A stretch of DNA of 64,000 bases, taken from the NCBI GenBank assembly GCA_015066395.1, contig SVOL01000001.1:62001-126000 (forward strand), in the 5' to 3' direction. How positions within the stretch are numbered: the stretch's first letter is position 1; each line of letters opens with the position of its first letter. This DNA comes from Oscillospiraceae bacterium (GTDB taxonomy: Bacteria; Bacillota; Clostridia; Oscillospirales; Acutalibacteraceae). Shown here piece by piece: positions 1 to 8,030 of this stretch. The position numbers and the translations under genes are program-made. Under the pieces are notes generated by a model, which did no database searches, had not been told where the DNA came from, and saw only the letters and a program-made list of their open reading frames with translations.

Positions 1-51
1 CACAAGGTGACAGACAAGAGTGGATATGCAGATCGTAATAATAGCGGTTCA

Positions 52-378
52 TCAGATCAGTGCAGACAGCTCGGTCGCCAGCTCATAGGCCGTTTTGGAA
101 GAAGTGAAAATATTTATTTCCTTCTCCTTAGCGGTCAGTTTGACGTCCTCGTCCACTTCTACATCCTCTGCCAGGATAATGCAGGCAACATCCGCCAAAG
201 CGGCAACGGCAACGATGTTAATATTGGACATAATGGTTATCCACACATCATCGGTCGAGGCACGACCCATGACCCAACTGAGCAGGTCACCGATATATAC
301 ACCCTCGGCAGTGCGATCAGCGTCACACACAGTGACCGCTTTAAGTTCCAGTTTTTCGGAGATCTGTCCTACTGTCAT
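52..378 (-). CDS. DRTGG-domain-like small protein (hydrogenase-associated)
   Basis: 108-aa ORF with ADRTAEGVYIGDLLSWVMGRA / ITIMSNINIVAVAALADVACIILAE pattern; overlaps the upstream Fe-S protein gene; same operon as NuoE-like gene. Confidence 0.7.
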   Translation of the reverse strand: MTVGQISEKLELKAVTVCDADRTAEGVYIGDLLSWVMGRASTDDVWITIMSNINIVAVAALADVACIILAEDVEVDEDVKLTAKEKEINIFTSSKTAYELATELSALI

Positions 379-1649
379 TATCCTTCATCCTTTTTCTTTG
401 TTTCTGAGAGATATTTTAAAACGATGCACGAATCAATAGCGTTTTCACCCTTTACGATATCCTCTGCCAAAGCACGGCAGGAAGGAGCACCGCAAGCACC
501 GCAATCGGTACCGGGCAAAGATTCACGAAGTTTCTGAATATCAGCCATCATTCGCATCGATTCGCCCATATTATCACTGAGCTTGGTCATCGGTTTGTAG
601 TCCGGCACACCGTCGAAGAAGCATCCCGACGGAATGTAAGGCTCATCCTCCGACAAGAAGTTCTGCGAAACAGGTAAATATCTTCTCAATGTCTGCAATC
701 TGGCTTTTGCGATAAACGGATTTTCCATTGCCATAACACCGCCGACACAACCGCCGGTACAGGCGTTAAGCTCAATAAACTCGAGTTTGGGAATGGTTCC
801 GTCTTCTATCTGGTCAAGCATTTTAATGACGTTCTCAATGCCGTCAGCGGCTAAATACTTATCATTAAAAATTGCCGTAGCCTCACCACCCGAAGTGGCC
901 CAACTTATACCGATCATTCCCGAACGGGAAACCGGCAGAGGCGTTTTCTCACGCTTCATCATATTGATGAGCATAAAATATACATCACTAATCGAAACAA
1001 CCATATCGATCTGGCTCTTGTAATCACCAAATCCGTTCTTGACGTAACTCGTCTTGGCAGGGCAAGGTGAAATAAAGCAGACACCGATATCCTCGTCTTT
1101 AAGCTCGGGATGCTCACGCTTTGCCTTTTCCCTTGCCATCATCGCGGCAACTTCCATAGGCGGTAAAAGCGGAAGCAGGTTGTCTTTTAAATAAGGGAAT
1201 CTTAATGCTATCAGTCTTGCTATTACCGGGCAAGCCGAGCTTATTACCGGCTTTTTGATGCCCGCAGTTTTTAAAAATATACGGGTGTATTCCGAAACTA
1301 TCTCGGCGGCCTGAGACACCTCACATACATCATTGAAGCCCATGTCGAGCAAGCCCTGAAGTACGTAATCAATATCTTCAAGCTCTTCGAACTGACCGTA
1401 GAGTGCCGGTGCCGGCAGCGCTATGCGCCATTTGAATTTGCTTAAATTCTCAAGCTTATTGCAGTCGGCACGTTTTGCCCTGTGAGGGCAGACCCTGATG
1501 CACTCACCGCAGTCAATACATCTATCCGGATTGATGACCGCGTGCCCATCCTTAATGCGGATAGCCTCGGTCGGACAGTGCTTAAGGCAGGTGGTACAGC
1601 CGGTACAGCGTTCACGGTCTAATGTCACCGAATGTTGATATGTATTCAT
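378..1649 (-). CDS. [FeFe]-hydrogenase large-subunit-like iron-sulfur protein (two N-terminal 4Fe-4S motifs, H-cluster-like domain, C-terminal Fe-S domain)
   Basis: CTGCTTCLKHCP and CIDCGECIRVCPH ferredoxin motifs; SSACPVIARL, SPCPAK, NACTGGCVGG correspond to H-cluster motifs L1-L3; C-terminal DCGACGAPSCRALAEDI. Start chosen at MNTYQHS. Confidence 0.85.
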   Translation of the reverse strand: MNTYQHSVTLDRERCTGCTTCLKHCPTEAIRIKDGHAVINPDRCIDCGECIRVCPHRAKRADCNKLENLSKFKWRIALPAPALYGQFEELEDIDYVLQGLLDMGFNDVCEVSQAAEIVSEYTRIFLKTAGIKKPVISSACPVIARLIALRFPYLKDNLLPLLPPMEVAAMMAREKAKREHPELKDEDIGVCFISPCPAKTSYVKNGFGDYKSQIDMVVSISDVYFMLINMMKREKTPLPVSRSGMIGISWATSGGEATAIFNDKYLAADGIENVIKMLDQIEDGTIPKLEFIELNACTGGCVGGVMAMENPFIAKARLQTLRRYLPVSQNFLSEDEPYIPSGCFFDGVPDYKPMTKLSDNMGESMRMMADIQKLRESLPGTDCGACGAPSCRALAEDIVKGENAIDSCIVLKYLSETKKKDEG

Positions 1650-1671
1650 AACAGTCAACCGTCCCACAAAA

Positions 1672-2094
1672 TTACAGTTTCACGGTCATCGTGATTGTAG
1701 TGCCCTTGCCGAGTTCAGACTCGATATCCATAGAATCAGCATACCTTTTCATATTGGGAAGACCCATACCTGCTCCAAATCCTAACGAACGGATATTGTC
1801 GGGAGCAGTCGAAAAGCCTTCCTTCATAGCCATTTCAATGTTGGCAATACCCGGTCCCTTGTCGGCGAGGATCATCTTGATATGATCCTCGAAAACCAGA
1901 ACATCGGCTTCACCGCCGCCCGCGTGAATGACCATATTGATCTCACCCTCGTACATCGCAATGGATACACGGCGGATGGTCTCAGGATTGATCCCCAACT
2001 GACGAAGGTTCTTCTTCACATTTACCGATGCCTGACCGGCCGAAGTAAAGTTCTTACCGTCAACAACAAAATGGAATTTTAAAGGCTCACTCAT
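1672..2094 (-). CDS. RsbW-like anti-sigma/histidine-kinase-type ATP-binding protein
   Basis: MSEPLKFHFVVDGKNF..., ILADKGPGIANIEMAMKEGFSTAPD...LGFGAGMGLPNMKRYAD, GHKL ATPase motifs. Confidence 0.8.
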   Translation of the reverse strand: MSEPLKFHFVVDGKNFTSAGQASVNVKKNLRQLGINPETIRRVSIAMYEGEINMVIHAGGGEADVLVFEDHIKMILADKGPGIANIEMAMKEGFSTAPDNIRSLGFGAGMGLPNMKRYADSMDIESELGKGTTITMTVKL

Positions 2095-2443
2095 GTAGAT
2101 CTCCGTTTCCCGCAAGCCCGCTGGTATAAAGGATACCGCAGGTCTCAAACATGCGTTTATCGGTGGAAAGCAGTACTATTCCGCTCTCCTTGGCTAATTC
2201 TATCATATCCGGAGTCGGCATTTTCGAGCGGACAAAAACGATACAGATCATATCCATCATCTCAGCGGTTCTGATAACCTGAGCATTAACAAGTCCCGTA
2301 AGCAGGACTGCCTGATCCTTGACGTAAGCCAAGACATCGCTCATCATATCACTTCCGCAGGCTGAATGGATCTCACTTTCCAATTTGTCCTCACCGCACA
2401 AGACCGTAGCCGCGAGCAATTCTTTTATATTGCTGATTTTCAT
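2087..2443 (-). CDS. DRTGG-domain-like protein
   Basis: 118-aa ORF in operon with NuoE-like and RsbW-like genes; resembles the second DRTGG-like protein at 52..378. Confidence 0.6.
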   Translation of the reverse strand: MKISNIKELLAATVLCGEDKLESEIHSACGSDMMSDVLAYVKDQAVLLTGLVNAQVIRTAEMMDMICIVFVRSKMPTPDMIELAKESGIVLLSTDKRMFETCGILYTSGLAGNGDLHE

Positions 2444-2465
2444 TTTCTATTCCCTTTTCAAAAAA

Positions 2466-2963
2466 TTAGTCAGCGTACTTAGCAATAATTCCGTCGATAT
2501 CCTTTTCGGTAAGACGGCCGTAAACATCCTCGTTTACGGTAAGAACAGGTGCAAGACCGCAAGCACCGATGCAACGGCAGGCTTCCAAAGAGAACTTACC
2601 GTCAGCTGTGCATTCACCGGCCTGGATTCCCAAAACCTCGGTCAATCTGTCAATAAGCTTCTGAGCACCCTTAACGTAGCAGGCAGTACCCAAACATACC
2701 GAGATGTTGTACTTGCCCTTGGGAGAGAGCGCAAACTGTGCGTAGAAGGTTGCGATACCATAAACCTTCTCTACCGATACACCCATACCGGCAGCGATCA
2801 TCTGCTGAACTTCAAGCGGCAGATAACCGTAGATCTCCTGAGCTTCCTGCATTACCGACATCAAAGAGCCTTGAACATCTTTCTTGGCTTCAATGACTGC
2901 CTTGAGCTTTGCTTCCTGCTCAGGGGTGCCGTTGAAGGGCAATGAACTGATTTTCTTTTTCAT
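2466..2963 (-). CDS. nuoE: NADH-quinone oxidoreductase NuoE-like thioredoxin-like [2Fe-2S] subunit
   Basis: Cys pattern CLGTACYVKGA...CRCIGACGLAPVLTVNEDVYG; YGIATFYAQF. Confidence 0.9.
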   Translation of the reverse strand: MKKKISSLPFNGTPEQEAKLKAVIEAKKDVQGSLMSVMQEAQEIYGYLPLEVQQMIAAGMGVSVEKVYGIATFYAQFALSPKGKYNISVCLGTACYVKGAQKLIDRLTEVLGIQAGECTADGKFSLEACRCIGACGLAPVLTVNEDVYGRLTEKDIDGIIAKYAD

Positions 2964-3212
2964 TTTCCTTTCCTCCTGGTTGATAAACTGTAATTACAAC
3001 AAAGCGGGTAAAAATTTGCACACAATTACTCACTTTGCATAACTGTTAAAATTATAACATACTTTTTTCGAAAAGTCTATACTTTATAGCAAGAAATTCC
3101 GCTAACTTTGCCGAAAAATATTGAGTTTTTGACCTATTTTTCAGTTAGCAAAAACTAACACTTGTGCTTTTATTTAACAAGCACCGAAATCGAGTTGAAA
3201 ATTACGCAAATT

Positions 3213-3253
3213 AAAAACCGCAGAAGGTTGATTTAAAACCCTCTGCGGCGAAA
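3213..3253 (-). terminator. Intrinsic terminator downstream of thrS
   Basis: Inverted repeat ccgcagaagg...ccctctgcgg between thrS stop and next operon. Confidence 0.6.
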
Positions 3254-3256
3254 AAA

Positions 3257-5065
3257 TTATTTGATTTTCTTGGTTGCGACCTCGTCACGAGCCATTGCAA
3301 TGAACTCATCAAGAGTCATAGAACCCAAGTCAACACCACCACGCTGTCTTACCGAGACGGTGCCGTTTTCGACCTCTTTATCGCCGATTATCAGCATATA
3401 AGGAATCTTCTCAAGCTGGGCCTCACGGATGCGGTAGCCCATCTTCTCGTTGCGGTCATCGCAGGAAACTCTGAAGCCTGCGGCCGACAACTTATCGGTA
3501 ACCTCCATTGCCTCATCACGCAATCTCTCAGAGATGGGAATAACGCGGATCTGTTCAGGAGAAAGCCACAACGGCATTGCACCTGCAAACTTCTCGAGCA
3601 ACAGAGCCAAAGTACGCTCATAGCAACCTAGCGAAGTGCGGTGAATGATGTAAGGCGTCTTCTTCTCGCCGTCTACGTCCACATACTCCATACCGAACTT
3701 CTTGGCCAACAACATATCGATCTGAATGGTAATGAGAGTATCCTCTTTGCCGTGAACATTCTTGATCTGAATGTCGAGCTTCGGACCGTAGAAAGCAGCC
3801 TCGTCAATACCGATCGAGTAGTCGATGCCTAAGTTATCGAGGATCTTGCCCATAAGCTCCTGAGCCTCGTTCCACTGCTCCTCGGTTCCCTCGTATTTGT
3901 CTTTTCTCTCGGGATCCCACTGCGAGAAACGATAGGTTACATCATCACCGAGACCGACAGTCTCAAGCATAAACTTAGCAAGTTCCAGACAACCTCTGAA
4001 CTCCTCCTCCAACTGCTCAGGACGGAGAACCAAGTGACCTTCGGAAATAGTGAACTGACGGACACGGATAAGACCGTGCATTTCGCCCGAATCCTCGTTT
4101 CTGAAGAGTGTCGAAGTCTCACCCAAACGCATCGGCAGATCGCGGTAAGAACGCATCTTATTGAGGAACACCTGATACTGGAACGGACAGGTCATCGGAC
4201 GGAGAGCAAAACACTCCTTTTCCTCGTCATTGGGGTCACCCAAAACGAACATACCATCGAGATAATGATCCCAGTGACCCGAAATTTTATAAAGCTCGCG
4301 CTTAGCCATAAGCGGAGTTTTGGTGAGCAGGTATCCTCTCTTCTGCTCCTCGTCTTCAACGAATCTTTGAAGAAGCTGAATAGCTCTTGCACCCTTCGGC
4401 AACATAATGGGAAGACCCTGTCCAATAACGTCAACGGTCGTAAAATACTCAAGCTCACGGCCGATCTTGTTGTGGTCGCGAAGTTTTGCTTCCTCGAGCA
4501 TTTTTAAGTGCTCCTCGAGCTCGGGAACGCTGGCAAAAGCAGTACCGTAAATACGGGTCAACATCTTGTTGTTGCTGTCATTTTTCCAGTACGCACCCGA
4601 AGTACCGGTCAGTTTAAAGGCCTTCAAAGCCTTGGTGTAGGTAAGGTGCGGACCGCGGCACATATCAACGTAATCACCCTGCTTAAAGAAGCTGATAGGC
4701 TCGTCAATACCAAGGTCAGCAATATGCTCGACCTTGTAGATCTCGCCGTTGTCCTCCATCAGTTTAACTGCCTCGTCACGCGGCAAAATAAACGGCTTGA
4801 TGGGCAGATTTTCTTTGACGATCTTACGCATTTCGTCTTCAATAGCGGCAAGATCGCCGTCGGCCAATTTCTTGTCACCGAGGTCGACGTCATAATAAAA
4901 ACCCTTTTCGGTCGCAGGACCGTAAGCGAATTTTGCATCAGGGAAAAGACGCTTGATGGCCTGAGCCATAATGTGAGCGGCCGAATGTCTGATAACCTCG
5001 AGTTCAAGTTCTTCGGGACATTGATCGGCAACGCCGTTGCTGTAAATAACCTTCATTTTTATCAC
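3257..5065 (-). CDS. thrS: Threonyl-tRNA synthetase
   Basis: Full-length class II synthetase signatures (SAAHIMAQAIKRLFPDAKFAYGPATEKGFYYD; RPMTCPFQYQVF; RVRQFTISEGH; HRTSLGCYERTLALLLE). Confidence 0.97.
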   Translation of the reverse strand: MIKMKVIYSNGVADQCPEELELEVIRHSAAHIMAQAIKRLFPDAKFAYGPATEKGFYYDVDLGDKKLADGDLAAIEDEMRKIVKENLPIKPFILPRDEAVKLMEDNGEIYKVEHIADLGIDEPISFFKQGDYVDMCRGPHLTYTKALKAFKLTGTSGAYWKNDSNNKMLTRIYGTAFASVPELEEHLKMLEEAKLRDHNKIGRELEYFTTVDVIGQGLPIMLPKGARAIQLLQRFVEDEEQKRGYLLTKTPLMAKRELYKISGHWDHYLDGMFVLGDPNDEEKECFALRPMTCPFQYQVFLNKMRSYRDLPMRLGETSTLFRNEDSGEMHGLIRVRQFTISEGHLVLRPEQLEEEFRGCLELAKFMLETVGLGDDVTYRFSQWDPERKDKYEGTEEQWNEAQELMGKILDNLGIDYSIGIDEAAFYGPKLDIQIKNVHGKEDTLITIQIDMLLAKKFGMEYVDVDGEKKTPYIIHRTSLGCYERTLALLLEKFAGAMPLWLSPEQIRVIPISERLRDEAMEVTDKLSAAGFRVSCDDRNEKMGYRIREAQLEKIPYMLIIGDKEVENGTVSVRQRGGVDLGSMTLDEFIAMARDEVATKKIK

Positions 5066-5087
5066 CTTTTCGATTAAAATTTAAATA

Positions 5088-5325
5088 AAAAACCCTTGAT
5101 ACGCGGAAATTCACGTACCAAGGGCGCATAATGCTCGGTTCCACCTTGATTTATCACTCAAGACCCTTAACGCGGGTAAAACGGCATGCCTTTTTGACCG
5201 GCACACACTCGGGAGTGGTTTTTCGCAAGTTCTTTGTCCGGGCGGCTTACAGCCGATGACCGCCGTTCTCTTTCGACCGTAGACACTTGTTACTTTTTCC
5301 CTCAACGCTTTTGCTTTTTAAATAT
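5088..5325 (-). promoter_or_regulatory. T-box leader of thrS
   Basis: Minus strand contains AAGGTGGAACCGAGCA T-box consensus, upstream AGAGAAcGGCGG...GGCTGTAAGCCG stem I elements, an ACC triplet, and a terminator stem cccttggtacg...cgtatcaaggg followed by TTTTTT. Confidence 0.85.
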
Positions 5326-5387
5326 AATACTCCCAAATTCGCCAAATGTCAAGGGGATTGTTTTGCCAATAGGCTCAAGAAAAAGTA

Positions 5388-5413
5388 AAACCCGCAGGTC
5401 AGCCTGCGGGTTA
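5388..5413 (-). terminator. Intrinsic terminator after miniprotein A
   Basis: Perfect inverted repeat aacccgcagg tc agcctgcgggtt; flanking A/T runs. Confidence 0.7.
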
Positions 5414-5443
5414 AATACTTTCAGCTCAATCGAATACTAAGGA

Positions 5444-5572
5444 TTAATCCTGAGTGCCGAAGAGACCGCCCCAAATGTCAACGTCTTTGAAGGATACGAT
5501 GGTCTCAACGTCTGCGACTGCTTCGGAAACAATTGCTTCAATTTCTACTGCGGGTTTCTGATATGCTTTCAT
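5444..5572 (-). CDS. Unannotated 42-aa YxxP miniprotein A: MKAYQKPAVEIEAIVSEAVADVETIVSFKDVDIWGGLFGTQD
   Basis: Absent from ORF track; strong Shine-Dalgarno (aggaggaaagaaagATG); 27 C-terminal residues identical to miniprotein B with nine synonymous codon differences; followed by terminator. Confidence 0.85.
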   Translation of the reverse strand: MKAYQKPAVEIEAIVSEAVADVETIVSFKDVDIWGGLFGTQD

Positions 5573-5625
5573 CTTTCTTTCCTCCTGTGTTATTTTTTAT
5601 AATCAATTAATTTAAGCGCTAATTA

Positions 5626-7305
5626 TTAATTGGAAAGTGCTGTGTAAACATCGTTGTAGGAATAGCAACCGATGTACCTATAAGTGAAGCCGGTAGTGCT
5701 GTTTGTGGTAGTATACATACCTACAAAGAACTTGATATTCTTATCCGACTCGCTCCACTCATTTATCGAGGTAAGAGCAATCTGATAAGTAGCATTTGCA
5801 TTATTAACTGGAGCTGCACCATCATAAGTCATATTCTTATCAACGGGAACAACGAGAAGCTTATCGCAGAACTTGCCAACGATATTGCCGTTATTATCAC
5901 GCTTAAGCTGGAACCAGTTGGCCCTTACGCCTGCACCTTCGACAGCAGGAATGATCATAAATCCGACATCTCCGCCACCTGCGTTGACATGAGCATTGCT
6001 TGGAAGCTTTATGGTTCCTTTAAAGCGGATACCCGAACCGCGCATCTTGTTCTCTGTCGGGTCAATGCCGGCTTCGCGATAGCTCCATGCAGCACCGGTA
6101 GCAAGAACGGGAGTGGTAAGCTTCTTAAAGTTTGCACCGTGAACAGCGTTAACCTTCTGACCGGGATATACAGCAAGATCGGTAGCGGGATCAACATATG
6201 CATCGGCACCATCGGGGATGGTAACCATACCGTCAACGATATCAACGACCTCACCGGTAGCGAAGGTTGCCTGAGCAATCTCTTCACCGCTGTGGAACTT
6301 GTCACCGTCGTTGAAATCGGTAGAATCAGCAGGTGCGATAACCTCGATAGTCATATCGGTAACGACGATCTGAGAAAGATAAGGAGTGTTGTAAGAGCCA
6401 ACACTTGCGCCCTGAGAGCCAACCATTACGCAGAAAGATGCACCAAGGTCACCTTCCTGAACTGCATCGTTAATAAAGTCGGTCTCACCGTACTTATAGG
6501 TGCAGGTCAAGGTCTGAACGCAGTTGTTAAACTTATTCATAACGAAATCAGGCTCGGTAGTAAGGCTCAAGCCGTTCTCGTGTACAGGCCACGTCTCATC
6601 AATACCCTGGCTTGCAAGGTTTTCAGGAGTTTCGTCACCAACATAAGCACCGATAAGATCATCGGAATAACGGTATACGTTCTTAGCTACATCCATCTCC
6701 CACTCGGCGTAATAACGGGGTGTCTTATCCATGTAATAAACGCCTGCAGTTGGATAATTAGTGCCGATAGCTCTGGTATACTGAGCCTCGTTATCCTGAA
6801 CAAGACCGATAGCAACCTTGATAGCCTTATCCTGATGAGTAAGATTGAGCGGAACGAACTTAATAGTTACATTATAGGTATAGCCTTGTTTGATCTTAAC
6901 AGCCTTAGCTGTGTCAGCAGCATCATAATAGTCAACATCGTCACCGTAGGTGCCGCGAACGACCATTTTGCCGTTGAAATGGTTATAACCGGTATCCTTG
7001 AAGAAGTCGGTAACACCGCCGACGATCATACCATAAGGGGTAGGACCGCTGGAATTGTTCCAGAAATCCCTGGTGGTATCCTTATCGTTATAGTCATCAG
7101 TACCACCGTAGCTGAGTACGCGATGGCTGGTCTTAGTGCCAACCATATAATCGTATGCATCATAATTTCTGAAGTTATAAGAGTATGTAGCAGTTTTGGT
7201 CTCAGCTGCACCGGCGGTAGAACCGAAGGAAACAACGCAGAGAGAAACCAACATAACAACTGCAAGAACAACACTTAAAACACGTCTGAGTTTTCTAGTC
7301 ATCAT
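5626..7305 (-). CDS. Secreted protein of unknown function (signal peptide; C-terminal domain shared with 8031..9980)
   Basis: RBS aaaggag before ATGATGACT; signal peptide RRVLSVVLAVVMLVSLCVVSFGSTAGAAE; C-terminal VDGMVTIPDGADAYVDPATDLAVYPGQKVNAVHG...GIRFKG resembles the paralog. Confidence 0.85.
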   Translation of the reverse strand: MMTRKLRRVLSVVLAVVMLVSLCVVSFGSTAGAAETKTATYSYNFRNYDAYDYMVGTKTSHRVLSYGGTDDYNDKDTTRDFWNNSSGPTPYGMIVGGVTDFFKDTGYNHFNGKMVVRGTYGDDVDYYDAADTAKAVKIKQGYTYNVTIKFVPLNLTHQDKAIKVAIGLVQDNEAQYTRAIGTNYPTAGVYYMDKTPRYYAEWEMDVAKNVYRYSDDLIGAYVGDETPENLASQGIDETWPVHENGLSLTTEPDFVMNKFNNCVQTLTCTYKYGETDFINDAVQEGDLGASFCVMVGSQGASVGSYNTPYLSQIVVTDMTIEVIAPADSTDFNDGDKFHSGEEIAQATFATGEVVDIVDGMVTIPDGADAYVDPATDLAVYPGQKVNAVHGANFKKLTTPVLATGAAWSYREAGIDPTENKMRGSGIRFKGTIKLPSNAHVNAGGGDVGFMIIPAVEGAGVRANWFQLKRDNNGNIVGKFCDKLLVVPVDKNMTYDGAAPVNNANATYQIALTSINEWSESDKNIKFFVGMYTTTNSTTGFTYRYIGCYSYNDVYTALSN

Positions 7306-7536
7306 GGTTTTACTCCTTTCAATATGTAGACTATTAGACATAGAAATTATATCACTATTTTTTCCTTTGTCTACCATTTTACGCGACATTTTATTTCTTT
7401 TTTAATAAATTATTCTCATTAACGAGATTGAAATGTTACTTTTAGCATTCTGGTGGCAGAGAAGCCCTTACGTTAGGAGTAGCTCCGCCCTGCAAAGTAT
7501 CTGGAATTCGCGGCATGGGTGATGGGTTCATCTGTC

Positions 7537-7776
7537 CCGCAGAAGGAACGAGCCACTTTTCTACGATACGATAGCGGTGTTTTGTTGTAGGGTGCGGCGC
7601 CTTCGACGACCGCAATCGGACCACAATCGGACCGTCAGAGGTCCGTTTTTGTCATTCTGAGCCGCAGGTTAAGAAGCTTTAGGAATTTGGTATCATTTTA
7701 AGATCCTTCGCATTCGCTCAGGATGACGATCGAGTGAGTTCTGTTCCGTGGAAGGCATGAGCGCCTTCCATACGGA
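7537..7776. repeat. Intergenic palindromic repeat cluster (short IRs, GTAGGG-type and GGAAGG-type units)
   Basis: gtagggtgcggcgccttcgacgaccgc (7587-7613), gtcattctgagccg/cgctcaggatgac IR (7651-7727), ccgtggaaggcatgagcgccttccatacgg hairpin (7746-7775). Confidence 0.6.
7628..7650 (+). terminator. Terminator-like hairpin
   Basis: cggacc gtcaga ggtccg followed by ttttt. Confidence 0.4.
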
Positions 7777-7818
7777 AAAGTTGAAAATGTAGCTTTGTTT
7801 TAATGTTACACACAAAAG

Positions 7819-7853
7819 AAAACCCGCAAACGAGCGAACTCGTTTGCGGGTCA
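7819..7853 (-). terminator. Intrinsic terminator after miniprotein B
   Basis: acccgcaaacgag cgaa ctcgtttgcgggt perfect inverted repeat. Confidence 0.75.
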
Positions 7854-7883
7854 TTTAGTTTAAATCAAATCGTAGACCTTTAA

Positions 7884-8012
7884 TTAGTCCTGAGTGCCGA
7901 AGAGACCGCCCCAGATGTCAACATCTTTGAAGGAAACGATAGTCTCAACGTCAGCAACAGCTTCAGAGATAAGGCTCTCGATTTCTACTACGGGTTTCTG
8001 ATAAGTTTTCAT
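7884..8012 (-). CDS. Unannotated 42-aa YxxP miniprotein B: MKTYQKPVVEIESLISEAVADVETIVSFKDVDIWGGLFGTQD
   Basis: Absent from ORF track; RBS gaggaggg before ATG; immediately downstream of the 8031..9980 stop; conserved with miniprotein A. Confidence 0.85.
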   Translation of the reverse strand: MKTYQKPVVEIESLISEAVADVETIVSFKDVDIWGGLFGTQD

Positions 8013-8030
8013 CTCAATACCCTCCTCTAA

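Noticed and set aside
5111-5305. 64-aa minus-strand ORF
   Set aside because: Falls entirely inside the thrS T-box leader RNA.
5989-7278. 429-aa plus-strand ORF
   Set aside because: Antisense shadow of the secreted protein 5626..7305; no RBS, no signal of a real protein family.
7442-7624. 60-aa minus-strand ORF
   Set aside because: Lies in the palindromic repeat desert, no RBS and no family resemblance.
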